Virus record (IMG/VR): IMGVR_UViG_3300032241_002567
Span: 79,837-143,836 of that record
Origin: a virus
Reading direction: 5' to 3' (one strand)
Length of the DNA stretch: 64,000 bases
Made by a program: the position numbers and the translations under genes. The notes beneath the pieces were generated by a model. That model was not told the origin of the DNA. It ran no database searches and saw nothing but the letters and a program-made list of their open reading frames with translations. This document shows positions 18,141 to 26,380 of this stretch, one piece after another. How positions within the stretch are numbered: position 1 is the first letter of the stretch; every line of letters begins with the position of its first letter.

Positions 18141-19259
18141 TACATTTACTGGTACTAAAATAGTTTGTATAATTCTATCAATAATTTCATATGGATCACC
18201 ATTAGAAGCAGGACGTCTATCTTCTAAATAACCTGGTGTTATAACATCTTCAATTGAAGAAGGTATTCTAATAGACGCAGTTCTATCACCTATACCATAT
18301 CTATATTCATTAATAGAACAAGTTTCATTAGCACCAGTTAAACGATGTTCATTATTTATGCCATAAACTGCGATATGTTCGGTGATTTTAGTTCCTAATT
18401 TTTCACAAGCTTCTATAACTAACGACTTTTTATTTTTTAAATCGGTTCTCATAGTTTTAGTTGAGAAATTGACATGCATACCTGAACCATTCCAATCATT
18501 TCCTTTAATAGGCTTTGGATCTAACACTATATAATAGTTATACTTTTCAGATAATCTTTCTAATATATATCTCGAAACCCATAACTGGTCAGCACCTTCT
18601 TTAGCTGGCACTGGTCCAATTTGGTATTCCCATTGACCCAAAGCTACTTCAGCATTTATACCAGAAATTTTTAATTCAGCATATTCACATAATTCAGCAT
18701 GTTCTTCAACAAATGCTCTACCTGCAACATTTCTGCCACCAACTGCACAATAATATGGTCCTTGTGGTCTTGCTGGTGTGGTAATTTTTTCACTGTATGG
18801 ATTGTTTACTGGCCATCCTAATGGTTTATTTGTATTACAATCATAAATAAAATATTCCTGTTCCAATCCATACATAGTTTCATCATCATATTTATCTAAT
18901 GTTTCAACCATTTTTGCTCTTTTATTTGTTGAGTGAGGTGTCATGTCGGTATTATATACTTCCGACATAACGATGAAGCCATTTTCTTTAAATGGATTTT
19001 TGAATATATTAACTGGTTTAAGTAATAATTCTGATTTAGAAGTTTCTGCTTGATCTGTTGAAGAGCCATCAAAGTTCCATAAAGGAAGTGTTTCTGGATT
19101 TTTTTTCCAATCTTGAAATAATGATTTTAATGAAATTGCATCTATTTTTAGTGTATTAATATCCAATTTTTTTTCGATAATTTTTGTTTTTGAACGGATT
19201 TGTTGTGGATATGAACCATCAAGCCAAATATATTCTAAATAAATGTTTTTGTTTACCAT
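18132..19259 (-). CDS. glnII: Type II glutamine synthetase
   Basis: ATP-dependent ligation of ammonia to glutamate. The 375-residue length fits GSII, the family of eukaryotes and some bacteria, not the ~450-residue GSI. Visible landmarks: LEYIWLDG near the N-terminus, LPLWNFDGSSTDQA, GLEQEYFIYD (metal-binding glutamates), VEEHAELCEYAELKISGINAE, GQWEYQIGP, WNGSGMHVNFSTKTMR, RLTGANET, DRTASIRIP and YLEDRRPAS. All catalytic blocks are present, so the enzyme should be active. It is divergent from an RHH gene, with a 16-bp inverted repeat between the two starts that is a candidate operator. A phage-borne GS would supply glutamine for nucleotide synthesis or disturb host nitrogen sensing. Confidence 0.96.
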   Translation of the reverse strand: MVNKNIYLEYIWLDGSYPQQIRSKTKIIEKKLDINTLKIDAISLKSLFQDWKKNPETLPLWNFDGSSTDQAETSKSELLLKPVNIFKNPFKENGFIVMSEVYNTDMTPHSTNKRAKMVETLDKYDDETMYGLEQEYFIYDCNTNKPLGWPVNNPYSEKITTPARPQGPYYCAVGGRNVAGRAFVEEHAELCEYAELKISGINAEVALGQWEYQIGPVPAKEGADQLWVSRYILERLSEKYNYYIVLDPKPIKGNDWNGSGMHVNFSTKTMRTDLKNKKSLVIEACEKLGTKITEHIAVYGINNEHRLTGANETCSINEYRYGIGDRTASIRIPSSIEDVITPGYLEDRRPASNGDPYEIIDRIIQTILVPVNVPV

Positions 19260-19313
19260 AATGTAATTTTTTTATTTTTATTTTATATATCCAAAATAAA
19301 AAATGTTGTTTTG

Positions 19314-19352
19314 ATGTAAAATAATTACACAACAAATGTAATTATTTTACAT
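19314..19352. promoter_or_regulatory. Candidate operator: 16-bp inverted repeat between divergent genes
   Basis: Perfect inverted repeat ATGTAAAATAATTACA (19314-19329) and its complement (19337-19352) around a 7-nt spacer. It lies between the divergent starts of glutamine synthetase (19259) and the RHH protein (19376). It has no T tract and both flanking genes point away from it, so a terminator is unlikely. RHH proteins bind such palindromes as dimers of dimers. Confidence 0.65.
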
Positions 19353-19375
19353 ATAAAATAAAAATAAATAGAAAT

Positions 19376-19660
19376 ATGAAAACAATAAATATAAGTGATG
19401 AATTACATACAAGATTAAAAGATGCTGCTGAATTTTGCGGTGTATCTATACAAACTTTAGTGACAGAAATGTTAGAAAGAGATTTTAAAAATGCAATAAC
19501 AGTTAAAGAAATTACCATTGATGATACTGGTGATTTAAAATCATATCATGATCAAATACAAAGCTATCTTAAAATTAAAAATTTAAATGAAGGAGATTTT
19601 AAACTAACATTAACTAGTGAATTATTTAAAAAACCTAAAATAAAAATATATCATAGATAA
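19376..19660 (+). CDS. Ribbon-helix-helix (CopG/Arc-type) DNA-binding protein
   Basis: A 94-residue protein. The first ~45 residues (MKTINISDELHTRLKDAAEF, then GVSIQTLVTEMLERD) have the beta-strand/helix/helix pattern of RHH repressors. The C-terminal half is a short acidic-to-basic extension. It is divergent from glutamine synthetase across a perfect 16-bp inverted repeat 24 bp upstream of its start, so it may autoregulate and control the synthetase. Direct evidence of regulation is lacking. Confidence 0.75.
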   Translation: MKTINISDELHTRLKDAAEFCGVSIQTLVTEMLERDFKNAITVKEITIDDTGDLKSYHDQIQSYLKIKNLNEGDFKLTLTSELFKKPKIKIYHR

Positions 19661-19693
19661 AAAAAATTGCCCTATTTTATAGGGCAATTTTTT
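19661..19693. terminator. Bidirectional terminator
   Basis: Perfect 15-nt inverted repeat (AAAAAATTGCCCTAT and its complement) between the RHH gene and the convergent cysteine-hydrolase gene; the right arm covers the latter's last codons. Confidence 0.8.
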
Positions 19694-20283
19694 GCTGAAT
19701 AAATAAACTTTTCATTTTTTAATATTTTTAATCCAAGTGCTTTAGCTGTTGTCATGACATCTAATATACATTCATTTTCTGCTCCACCAACTATTACAAT
19801 TTCTTCTCCTTTTATAGATTTAAATAAATCATATAATTTAATAGGAGAATGAAACCATTTATGATTATTGCCTATATAAACTATTATAGTTCCTTCAGTT
19901 GTTTTAAAATATTCGCCTCTTTGTATATTAGAACCTTTAGATTTTATTTCGTTATAAGTTTTTTCGGATAAGATATTTTTATAAAAATCGACATCAACAT
20001 CATAATTATATCTTTTTTCGATTAAATCAACTTGATTTTTAAACCTATATAAATCATTTTTATTTTCTATGTCCGGTTGTTCATCATACAAAAAATCTTT
20101 ATCAGGATTTTTTCCTTCGTGGTGATTATCAAATATTTGATAAACTTTATCAAAATCGTTACAATATTCATTAAGTTGTGCCAAATAATTATCATTAAAA
20201 TATTTTTTAAATGACTTTTGCACATCAACAATAATTAAAATTCTATCTTTAGAAAAATTCTCAAATAATTTAATATATTTCAT
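19672..20283 (-). CDS. Tagged isochorismatase/nicotinamidase-like cysteine hydrolase
   Basis: A 203-residue protein. Residues 1-10 are MKYIKLFENF, the recurrent tag, and the enzyme fold starts immediately after. ILIIVDVQKSF carries the catalytic Asp20, and EIVIVGGAENECILDVMTTA carries the nucleophile position Cys172 with the usual downstream helix. The family hydrolyses amides such as nicotinamide or vinyl ethers such as isochorismate; the substrate here is not predictable. The tag implies that the enzyme may travel in the phage head and act at the start of infection, for example on NAD precursors. No (I/L)xE site follows the tag. Confidence 0.75.
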   Translation of the reverse strand: MKYIKLFENFSKDRILIIVDVQKSFKKYFNDNYLAQLNEYCNDFDKVYQIFDNHHEGKNPDKDFLYDEQPDIENKNDLYRFKNQVDLIEKRYNYDVDVDFYKNILSEKTYNEIKSKGSNIQRGEYFKTTEGTIIVYIGNNHKWFHSPIKLYDLFKSIKGEEIVIVGGAENECILDVMTTAKALGLKILKNEKFIYSAKNCPIK

Positions 20284-20300
20284 TATTTATATATTAAATA

Positions 20301-20329
20301 AAAATCCATTACTTTAAGTAATGGATTTT
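20301..20329 (-). terminator. Intrinsic terminator after gp25-like gene
   Basis: A 14-bp stem (AAAATCCATTACTT / AAGTAATGGATTTT) almost without a loop, overlapping the last codons of the gp25-like gene and ending just before the next start on the same strand. Confidence 0.7.
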
Positions 20330-20697
20330 CCAAATTGAGCATATACCTCATAATCACTCAGTTTGAAATAAATAAACATCATATCATAAAAATTAACATT
20401 ATCTTGTGTGAAAACTACATTTAGTGTATAATTCATATTACTTAATTCTGGTATATATAATCCTATCTGGTTATTAAGTTGCGTCTCAACATACGAAGAA
20501 GAAACTGCTGTCTGATTTACTAACAATTCCAAATCTCCCCCAAAAGAAGGATCAGCCATTACATCTCCCTTATTAGTAAATAATATCATTTTATATTTTT
20601 GTAAAATAACTCTAATAACGTCATCTTCGATGACCTGATTGGCAGTATATGAAGGATCAGTTTGGTCTATTATATAGAAATCTGTGAAATTAAACAT
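20314..20697 (-). CDS. Baseplate wedge protein, gp25-like (GPW/gp25 family)
   Basis: A 127-residue protein with the gp25 fold signature: VIRVILQKYKMILFTNKGDV then MADPSFGGDLELLVNQTAV, followed by an amphipathic helix and a beta strand (NYTLNVVFTQDN). gp25 nucleates sheath assembly on the baseplate and is one of the most conserved contractile-tail proteins. A reverse-strand TTAATATATAATC box sits just upstream, matching late expression. Confidence 0.85.
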   Translation of the reverse strand: MFNFTDFYIIDQTDPSYTANQVIEDDVIRVILQKYKMILFTNKGDVMADPSFGGDLELLVNQTAVSSSYVETQLNNQIGLYIPELSNMNYTLNVVFTQDNVNFYDMMFIYFKLSDYEVYAQFGKSIT

Positions 20698-20857
20698 AGA
20701 TTATATATTAAATAAAAACTTCTGCTTTATAAATTAATAATTTATTATTACATAACTGGAACAAACCTATTTTGTAGTTTGCTTAAGACAAACAATTTTA
20801 ATTTTTTCACAGGTTATAATTTCCATAATTTATATTATATTAAATATATAAACTCTA

Positions 20858-21835
20858 CTACATAAAAACTTCTCTTATTCTCGATAATATCGTTATACCT
20901 AATATAATTGGATCTGTATTTGTTTCTAATAATCTAGTGTGATCGGTTATGATAGCACTAATTTTAAAAAGTTTTTCAATTAAATTAGGTTGATTTTCAA
21001 TTATGTAATCTATAAAAGGTCTGCCCAATAAAACAATCATTTCATCAACTCCTTCCGCTGTAAATGTTTCTATTATGTAATGATAAATTTCATCAAAAGT
21101 CTTATTATTACCTAACGCTATTTTATATAATTCTTCTTTTTTCTTAATATCTATATTTGGTGATGTTAAAATTTCTCCATTTCTTCTAAAATGATCTAAC
21201 GCAATAAGAGTTTGTCTGAAATCTGGAAAATTTTTATTTATGATTTTTGCCAGATCTTCTTTTGAAATTTGAAACTCTTCTGCTGGTGCAATAACTTCTT
21301 GTATTCTTATATAAAACAAAGTCTTTAATAATTTTTCTTCTATATTATCTTGGCAATCAAAATTAACTAATGAAAATCTTGATAAAATTCCTTTAGAAAC
21401 TTTATTTATATGATTTGTTACTAGAATGAATCTTACATTTTTAGCAGAATATTCTTCAATATAAGCCTTTAAAGCATCTTGATATTGTTTAGAAGTTCTT
21501 TCAAATTCGTCTAAAAAAACATATTTAATTGTGTCAGATTTAATATCAATAGACATATCTAACCCCATATATACCTTAGAACAAAAGTCGTCAATTTTAG
21601 TTCTAAGATCATCTATTGATGTATAGAATGATGAATTTAATTCTAATTTTGGTGAATTTTTTGTATATTTACCAATAAGTATTCTTGCTAATGTTGTTTT
21701 GCCTGTGCCAAAATGTCCATATAAAATAACATTATCATTTAATCCTTTTTCAAATATTTTTTTTATTCTTGGCAAAAGAACCATATCTTCTATTGTTTTA
21801 GGTCTCCATTTTTCAGATAGTAGTAGTTGTTTCAT
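20858..21835 (-). CDS. Sliding clamp loader large subunit (gp44-like AAA+ ATPase)
   Basis: A 325-residue protein that loads the DNA polymerase clamp. The N-terminus KWRPKTIEDMVL is typical of clamp loaders. Walker A is LYGHFGTGKTTLA (G40-T47) and Walker B is YVFLDEFERTS. Sensor 1 is ILVTNHINKV, and the arginine-finger motif is KGILSRFSLVNF (the SRF variant of SRC). The collar domain follows. The length matches T4 gp44. No gp62 partner is adjacent in this window. Confidence 0.9.
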   Translation of the reverse strand: MKQLLLSEKWRPKTIEDMVLLPRIKKIFEKGLNDNVILYGHFGTGKTTLARILIGKYTKNSPKLELNSSFYTSIDDLRTKIDDFCSKVYMGLDMSIDIKSDTIKYVFLDEFERTSKQYQDALKAYIEEYSAKNVRFILVTNHINKVSKGILSRFSLVNFDCQDNIEEKLLKTLFYIRIQEVIAPAEEFQISKEDLAKIINKNFPDFRQTLIALDHFRRNGEILTSPNIDIKKKEELYKIALGNNKTFDEIYHYIIETFTAEGVDEMIVLLGRPFIDYIIENQPNLIEKLFKISAIITDHTRLLETNTDPIILGITILSRIREVFM

Positions 21836-21890
21836 AGAAAATTTATATTTAAATCAGAAGAAGTTTAAAAAATATTATATATAATAGTAT

Positions 21891-22712
21891 ATGATTGGTG
21901 ATAAAAAAAATTATGACGATGTATTTTTAAGAAACTTAACAATAGCAGTTTTAGATACATTAGAAGGAGAAGTTTATTGGTATTATGAATTTTCAAGCGG
22001 TACGAAACAAGTTACAGTTCCATTTTATTATTCACTTACTGGTGATGAAAAATTTGTAATTGATACATTTGTTGATGATGTTGTTTCTGATAATAGACTA
22101 ACCGAATTAAATACAGATAAAATACCGAGAGGTGTTTTGACAATGACAGGCTTTGATATATTAACTGATCAAATGGATAATCCAAATGTTTGGATTAATA
22201 CTAAATTTGAAGACACAGACGAAATAAAAACTATACAAGCAAGAATACGACCTTTTCCAATTTCTGCTAAGTATGAATTAGTTATTTTTTTAAATAGCGA
22301 AAATGATTATTTTAAATGTGCTGCTTCTTTAATGGATACTATAGGTATATATCGATATATGACATTTGAATTTAATGAGTTTATAATAAATGCTGTAATA
22401 CAATTACCCGAAACTAATCAATTTGAAAATACAAGAGATAAAAGTTTCACCACAAAGAATGAAATCAAATTAACATGTACATTTGATGTTTATACATTTT
22501 ATCCAGCTTATAGGCAACCACAAAGAACAGGTATAAGAGCAATTGAAACACAAAATACTTGGTCAAACGCATATACATATGATAAATTTATAGATAATAC
22601 ACAAAATATTATTTCTCCAAAAAGGACAAAATGGTATTCAAATATTGATAGATCATCGGGAAACCCTGGTACAAGCACTAGTATAGATAGCACAAACCCA
22701 AATAGTTTATAA
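21891..22712 (+). CDS. Tail sheath stabiliser/completion protein (gp15-like)
   Basis: A 273-residue protein whose block order follows T4 gp15: an N-terminal strand pair ending TKQVTVPFYYSLTGDEKF, an IPRGVLTMTGFDI block, the central PFPISAKYELVIFLNSENDY, a MTFEFNEFIINAVI segment and IKLTCTFDVYTFYPAYRQP near the C-terminus. T4 gp15 caps the tail and joins it to the head. The tail after residue ~235 is a Ser/Asn/Pro-rich extension. It is divergent from the clamp loader. The call rests on remembered gp15 patterns, not an alignment. Confidence 0.75.
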   Translation: MIGDKKNYDDVFLRNLTIAVLDTLEGEVYWYYEFSSGTKQVTVPFYYSLTGDEKFVIDTFVDDVVSDNRLTELNTDKIPRGVLTMTGFDILTDQMDNPNVWINTKFEDTDEIKTIQARIRPFPISAKYELVIFLNSENDYFKCAASLMDTIGIYRYMTFEFNEFIINAVIQLPETNQFENTRDKSFTTKNEIKLTCTFDVYTFYPAYRQPQRTGIRAIETQNTWSNAYTYDKFIDNTQNIISPKRTKWYSNIDRSSGNPGTSTSIDSTNPNSL

Positions 22713-22745
22713 AAAAAACTGCAAAAACAGACTTTTGAAACGTAA

Positions 22746-22753
22746 TATATACT
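22746..22753 (+). promoter_or_regulatory. Late-type TATATACT box
   Basis: TATATACT 26 nt upstream of the ATG at 22780, one of several exact copies of this octamer ahead of putative late genes (see also 25212, 37900, 40213). There is no host-type -33 element at the right spacing. Confidence 0.5.
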
Positions 22754-22779
22754 TTAAACTATAAAAAATATTTTTAATT

Positions 22780-24060
22780 ATGAAGGATCTCAAATTAGAG
22801 CTTTTTAACTTTAAGAAAAACTTATCATATGATCAGAATGATGTTTTTAACATTGTGGAAAGTCACTTAAATGCTTGCAATGTGGCTTCCGAGAAGCAAA
22901 TAATTTTATCTTTGAATGAAAAGCTTAAAACATATACTTATGATTCTGATGTTAAAGGACTTTTAGAATCATTAAATAATGATATGGAGCAATATCAATT
23001 ATTATATGAATTGAAAAATTTATATAATGTTTTAAATTCTAAAAATCAAGGAGAAATGTATAGACAACCTATTAATGTTGTTTTACAAACTATAAATTTA
23101 GATTCTGATCAAGATAGAATGTCAAAAGTTCTTAATGAGCTAGCAATTTATGATTGGGTTCCTGAAATAAAATTATTTGTTCATAATTTAACTAAATCAC
23201 CAGAGCAAAAAACAAACTTATTATCTGGTGGTAAATCTGAATCAGTTTATACTCTAGTTGATAGAGTTGAAGAAGGTTATATTTGTTTAGTTAAAGACTC
23301 ATGGTTTTTACTTTCTGAAAACAATATAGAAAAAACATTATTAGAAACTCATGTTACTGATAATGATCATTTAAAGGTTTTAAGAAATTTACAAGCAGCT
23401 ATGAATTATGCAAGAGTTTGTGAAGATAGAATTAATTTTAGAATTTCTGAAAATTTAACAATAGGTTTATCAGTTGCTAAAAAAGGTGTTATATACATAA
23501 ATGATGATGAAATGAAAGAGACTACATTAGAATCTCTATTCTCATCTCCAATTATACCAATAGTAAATAAGAATTTTTATACACTTTTAGTTGAAACAGC
23601 TAATAATTTAAATAAATTTGTTGAATTAGATGTTGTTAAAAGAGTAAATAATTTAATTAATCCTTATTTAGAATGTTTTGCTTTTAATTATAAAAATGCT
23701 ACATATTTATATAGATGTGATGAAAGATATGGTAATTCATTTTTTAAATATGAATCGGCTCTTGAATTAGTAAATGAAGTAAAAAATGAATTAAATTATG
23801 ATTTAACTTTCTTTTATGAAAATAAATTAGATAAGGAAATGATTGTTAAAAGGAAACTGGAAGATAAAGAAAGAGAAATTTCTATTAAATTAGAAGATAT
23901 AGATTTTAATATTTCTAAATTAGAAGCTTCAATAAAATATATTGGCGAATCAGAAGTTTTATCAACAGCTATGAATAATTTAACTGCAAGAAAAGAAGTA
24001 TTGAATAGTGAACTTCTAGCAATTAAGGAACTACAATATAAAGAAAGAATAAAACTATAA
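22780..24060 (+). CDS. Unknown protein, probably structural or assembly
   Basis: A 426-residue acidic protein, mostly helical, with a C-terminal coiled coil (residues ~365-415: DKEREISIKLEDIDFNISKL). Residues 150-180 include a beta-rich LVDRVEEGYICLVKDSWFLL segment. I recognise no family. It lies between gp15-like and tagged head-type genes and carries an exact TATATACT box upstream, so late expression and a virion or assembly role are likely. Confidence 0.75.
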   Translation: MKDLKLELFNFKKNLSYDQNDVFNIVESHLNACNVASEKQIILSLNEKLKTYTYDSDVKGLLESLNNDMEQYQLLYELKNLYNVLNSKNQGEMYRQPINVVLQTINLDSDQDRMSKVLNELAIYDWVPEIKLFVHNLTKSPEQKTNLLSGGKSESVYTLVDRVEEGYICLVKDSWFLLSENNIEKTLLETHVTDNDHLKVLRNLQAAMNYARVCEDRINFRISENLTIGLSVAKKGVIYINDDEMKETTLESLFSSPIIPIVNKNFYTLLVETANNLNKFVELDVVKRVNNLINPYLECFAFNYKNATYLYRCDERYGNSFFKYESALELVNEVKNELNYDLTFFYENKLDKEMIVKRKLEDKEREISIKLEDIDFNISKLEASIKYIGESEVLSTAMNNLTARKEVLNSELLAIKELQYKERIKL

Positions 24061-24074
24061 ATTTAGTTTGATAA

Positions 24075-24120
24075 TATTAAAATAAAAGCTCCATATTTTG
24101 GGGCTTTTATTTTTAATATA
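24075..24120. terminator. Intrinsic terminator
   Basis: Near-perfect hairpin (TAAAATAAAAGCTCC with GGGGCTTTTATTTTTA) followed by a T-rich run, between the genes ending at 24060 and starting at 24135. Confidence 0.75.
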
Positions 24121-24134
24121 TAAAATAAAAAATT

Positions 24135-24731
24135 ATGATACATCTTAAAGATTTTAATTCTTATGAAAATATAAGTGAAAATCTAAAATATCATATAGAT
24201 AATGATTTATCTATTCTGGAAAATGTTTTTAGACCTGGTTCTGATTCATTTTTTTCTTTACTAAAAGAAGCAAGAGATTTATATGAAAATGGTTATGTTT
24301 CTTTTTCTGATTTAGATAAAGAATTATTTGAAACAACAGATATTGGTAAATTTGCTGAATTTGAAGGCAAATTAGTAGCGCTTGATTTCCCTTTCGAAAA
24401 TGATGCCATTAAGGAAGAAGTTGAAGGAATTAATGAAAAGGCTAAATCTAAAAAAAGTCATCCACAATTAAATCACCCAACTAGAAGTTCAGGTCCAAAA
24501 AAATACCAAGTCTATGTTAAAAATCCTAAAACTGGTAATATTAAGAAAATTAATTTTGGTGATTTAAAGGGTGGATTAACAACTAAAATTAATAATCCTG
24601 CTGCAAGAAAATCATTTGTAGCTAGACATAAATGTAGCACTAAAAAGGATAAAATGACGGCGGGGTTTTGGAGCTGTAGGATCCCGCGGTATAAAAATTT
24701 ATATTCAGGCTCTTACAGCGGGTTTTGGTAG
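24135..24731 (+). CDS. Tagged conserved phage protein with RKSFVARHKC..TAGFWSC motif
   Basis: A 198-residue protein. The start MIHLKDFNSYEN is a variant tag. I99-N100-E101 precedes a Lys/Pro-rich linker and would release a ~97-residue basic C-terminal domain. That domain (KKYQVYVKNPKTGNIKKINFG, ARKSFVARHKC, TAGFWSCRIPRY) is a pattern I know as widespread in T4-like and marine myophages, usually next to or fused with head proteins. The cysteine/histidine residues may bind metal. The final residues are Gly/Ser/Tyr-rich. Probable internal or decorating head protein; the function is unresolved. Confidence 0.8.
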   Translation: MIHLKDFNSYENISENLKYHIDNDLSILENVFRPGSDSFFSLLKEARDLYENGYVSFSDLDKELFETTDIGKFAEFEGKLVALDFPFENDAIKEEVEGINEKAKSKKSHPQLNHPTRSSGPKKYQVYVKNPKTGNIKKINFGDLKGGLTTKINNPAARKSFVARHKCSTKKDKMTAGFWSCRIPRYKNLYSGSYSGFW

Positions 24732-24754
24732 AGAAGGGAGGGTAAAACATTTAA

Positions 24755-25204
24755 TATTTTGAGATAATAAAAGATTATACATTTCAAAAAGTATATAAAT
24801 TTGAGTTAGATGATATTGATTATATCAGTATATTTGAGGGCAAAGATGATATTTGGTTTTTTGAATATAAATTATATAACGGCTCATATATGGAAGTAAA
24901 TAAAAATCCATATAAAATATTATCTTCTGTAGTAAATATTGTTAAAGACTTTATTAATAAAAACAATCCTAATGTTATTATAATGAAACCTAAACTGGCA
25001 TCAGGTGAAATTTTTATTGAAGGTGAATTAAATAAAAGAGGTAGAACATTTCTACAACTTTATAAACATTTTACAGATTTAAAATATTGCATTTTACAAA
25101 GTTCGGAATTACGACAAACCGTATTGTTTTTATATAAAAGCGATTTTAATATAAATGATTTAATAAAGTCGAATTTCGAATCCTTTTCGAGATTAAAATA
25201 TTAA
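24755..25204 (+). CDS. Hypothetical protein with non-canonical or damaged 5' end
   Basis: The first ATG in this frame is at 24890 and gives 104 residues. The frame is open back to 24755, and the extra codons read like a normal protein (IIKDYTFQKVYKFELDDIDY, then FEGKDDIWFFEYKLYNGSY). No ATG, GTG or TTG exists in that stretch, only ATA/ATT codons. Either an ATA/ATT start is used or the true start has been lost. The body has no recognised domain. It follows the tagged gene with a purine-rich GAGAAGGGAGGG just after that gene's stop. Confidence 0.55.
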   Translation, partial: YFEIIKDYTFQKVYKFELDDIDYISIFEGKDDIWFFEYKLYNGSYMEVNKNPYKILSSVVNIVKDFINKNNPNVIIMKPKLASGEIFIEGELNKRGRTFLQLYKHFTDLKYCILQSSELRQTVLFLYKSDFNINDLIKSNFESFSRLKY

Positions 25205-25211
25205 AATTTAA

Positions 25212-25219
25212 TATATACT
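25212..25219 (+). promoter_or_regulatory. Late-type TATATACT box
   Basis: Exact TATATACT 17 nt before the start of the tagged acidic gene at 25237. Confidence 0.5.
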
Positions 25220-25236
25220 AAAAATAATTTATAAAA

Positions 25237-25626
25237 ATGAAATTAAAAAATTTTTTACAATTTAACGAAAACATGGATATGGATCATGAGATGCATCGTA
25301 ATGACGAAAATACTCATTACATGTTTTTTGAAAATCTCAGAACTATCAAAAGATTAGTTGATGAGCTATTAACCTTAGACGAAACAGAAGTAGATGAAAT
25401 ATTAGAAAGCGGACATGACTGGGCTGCTGATCATATTGCAGTTGCTAAGGTAGATATAGAACAAGTTTTTGACTTCTTAGTAAATAACACAGAAGAAGAC
25501 ATGGATTTTGAACATGAAGAAGATATGGATAATATGATGCATGAAACACCAGAAGAAACTGATATGGAAGACATGGAGGATTATTCATCAGATGGAGAAG
25601 AATACGGAGAAGATGAAGAAGAATAA
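25237..25626 (+). CDS. Tagged small acidic protein
   Basis: A 129-residue protein. The N-terminus MKLKNFLQFNEN merges the tag with an F-N-E (9-11) site. A conserved-looking helical core follows (FFENLRTIKRLVDELLTLDE, then HDWAADHIAVAKVDIEQVFD). The C-terminal ~40 residues are almost entirely Asp, Glu and Met. I recall the HDWAxDHI core from other Bacteroidota phages but no function. Possible internal head protein or charge-balancing partner. Confidence 0.8.
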   Translation: MKLKNFLQFNENMDMDHEMHRNDENTHYMFFENLRTIKRLVDELLTLDETEVDEILESGHDWAADHIAVAKVDIEQVFDFLVNNTEEDMDFEHEEDMDNMMHETPEETDMEDMEDYSSDGEEYGEDEEE

Positions 25627-25891
25627 TTATAAATTTCCATTTGAAGAAAAAATTGAAGAAGGATTTTATATTCGCAAATTTGATTCCGAAACTGATAAAG
25701 AAAATTTTGTATGGCATCGTGATAAAGAAGATAGAATTATAAAATGCACACATGAAACTAATTGGATGTTTCAAATAGATAATGAACTACCAATAAAATT
25801 TGATAAAACTATTTTTATAGAAAAAATGGTTTGGCATCGAGTGATCAAGGGAGATGGAGATTTACAACTTAAAATAAAAAAGCTAATTTAA
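25613..25891 (+). CDS. Small conserved phage protein, cupin-like
   Basis: A 92-residue protein starting MKKNNYKFPF. A longer frame opens at 25541, but it lies inside the preceding gene, so I use the ATG at 25613, which overlaps that gene's end by 14 nt. The order of short strands with WHRDKEDRIIKCTHETNWMF, DNELPIKFDKTIFI and MVWHRVIKGDGDL recalls a small cupin-type barrel, with two His positions; metal binding is speculative. A terminator follows. Confidence 0.65.
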   Translation: MKKNNYKFPFEEKIEEGFYIRKFDSETDKENFVWHRDKEDRIIKCTHETNWMFQIDNELPIKFDKTIFIEKMVWHRVIKGDGDLQLKIKKLI

Positions 25892-25910
25892 TAAATTGGC
25901 TTTTTTATTT
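25872..25910. terminator. Intrinsic terminator
   Basis: Hairpin AAATAAAAAAGCTAATTT / AAATTGGCTTTTTTATTT (one GU pair) immediately around the stop at 25891. Confidence 0.75.
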
Positions 25911-25959
25911 AAACCTCAATATAATAATTTTATATAAACCAAAAAATAATTTAGTAATA

Positions 25960-26331
25960 ATGAATTATCTCCACAACAAAGACTTATATATTGAAATTGT
26001 AGTAAGCAAAGCACAAGGAAAACTTACAAAAAATGCTAAATTAATGTTAGAGTTATTAGCCAAAAAAACTATTAAAAAAATGCGTTATTGGTCTAATGAC
26101 GACAAAATGGATTGTTATCAAGGCGGACTTTTAGATATGTTTGCTAATTGGTATAACTTCAATGAAGAAAAATCCGATGGCAACGCATTCGCATATTTCA
26201 CAGAAATATTCAAGAGAGGTCTTGCTAAATCTTTCAATGAATTATACAAAAAGAAAGGTGACCCAACACACTCAGTTAAATTGATTAGTTTAGAAGGGTC
26301 CAATGACGGACAAGGATTACACTCAATATAA
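25960..26331 (+). CDS. Late-transcription sigma factor (gp55-like)
   Basis: A 123-residue, mostly helical protein. The order YLHNKDLYIEIVVSKAQGKL, then AKKTIKKMRYWSNDDKMDCY, FNEEKSDGNAFAYFTEIFKR and GLAKSFNELYKKKG follows the sigma-2-like core of T4 gp55 (membership helix, basic segment, the N/A-AYxT motif). It would direct host RNA polymerase to the short late box (here TATATACT-like). It is shorter than T4 gp55 (185 residues), mainly at the C-terminus, where the clamp-binding tail normally lies. Confidence 0.72.
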   Translation: MNYLHNKDLYIEIVVSKAQGKLTKNAKLMLELLAKKTIKKMRYWSNDDKMDCYQGGLLDMFANWYNFNEEKSDGNAFAYFTEIFKRGLAKSFNELYKKKGDPTHSVKLISLEGSNDGQGLHSI

Positions 26332-26380
26332 GATTAATTTTATTGCTAAAACTCTTTTTAATTTTTTCTATATATAGTAT

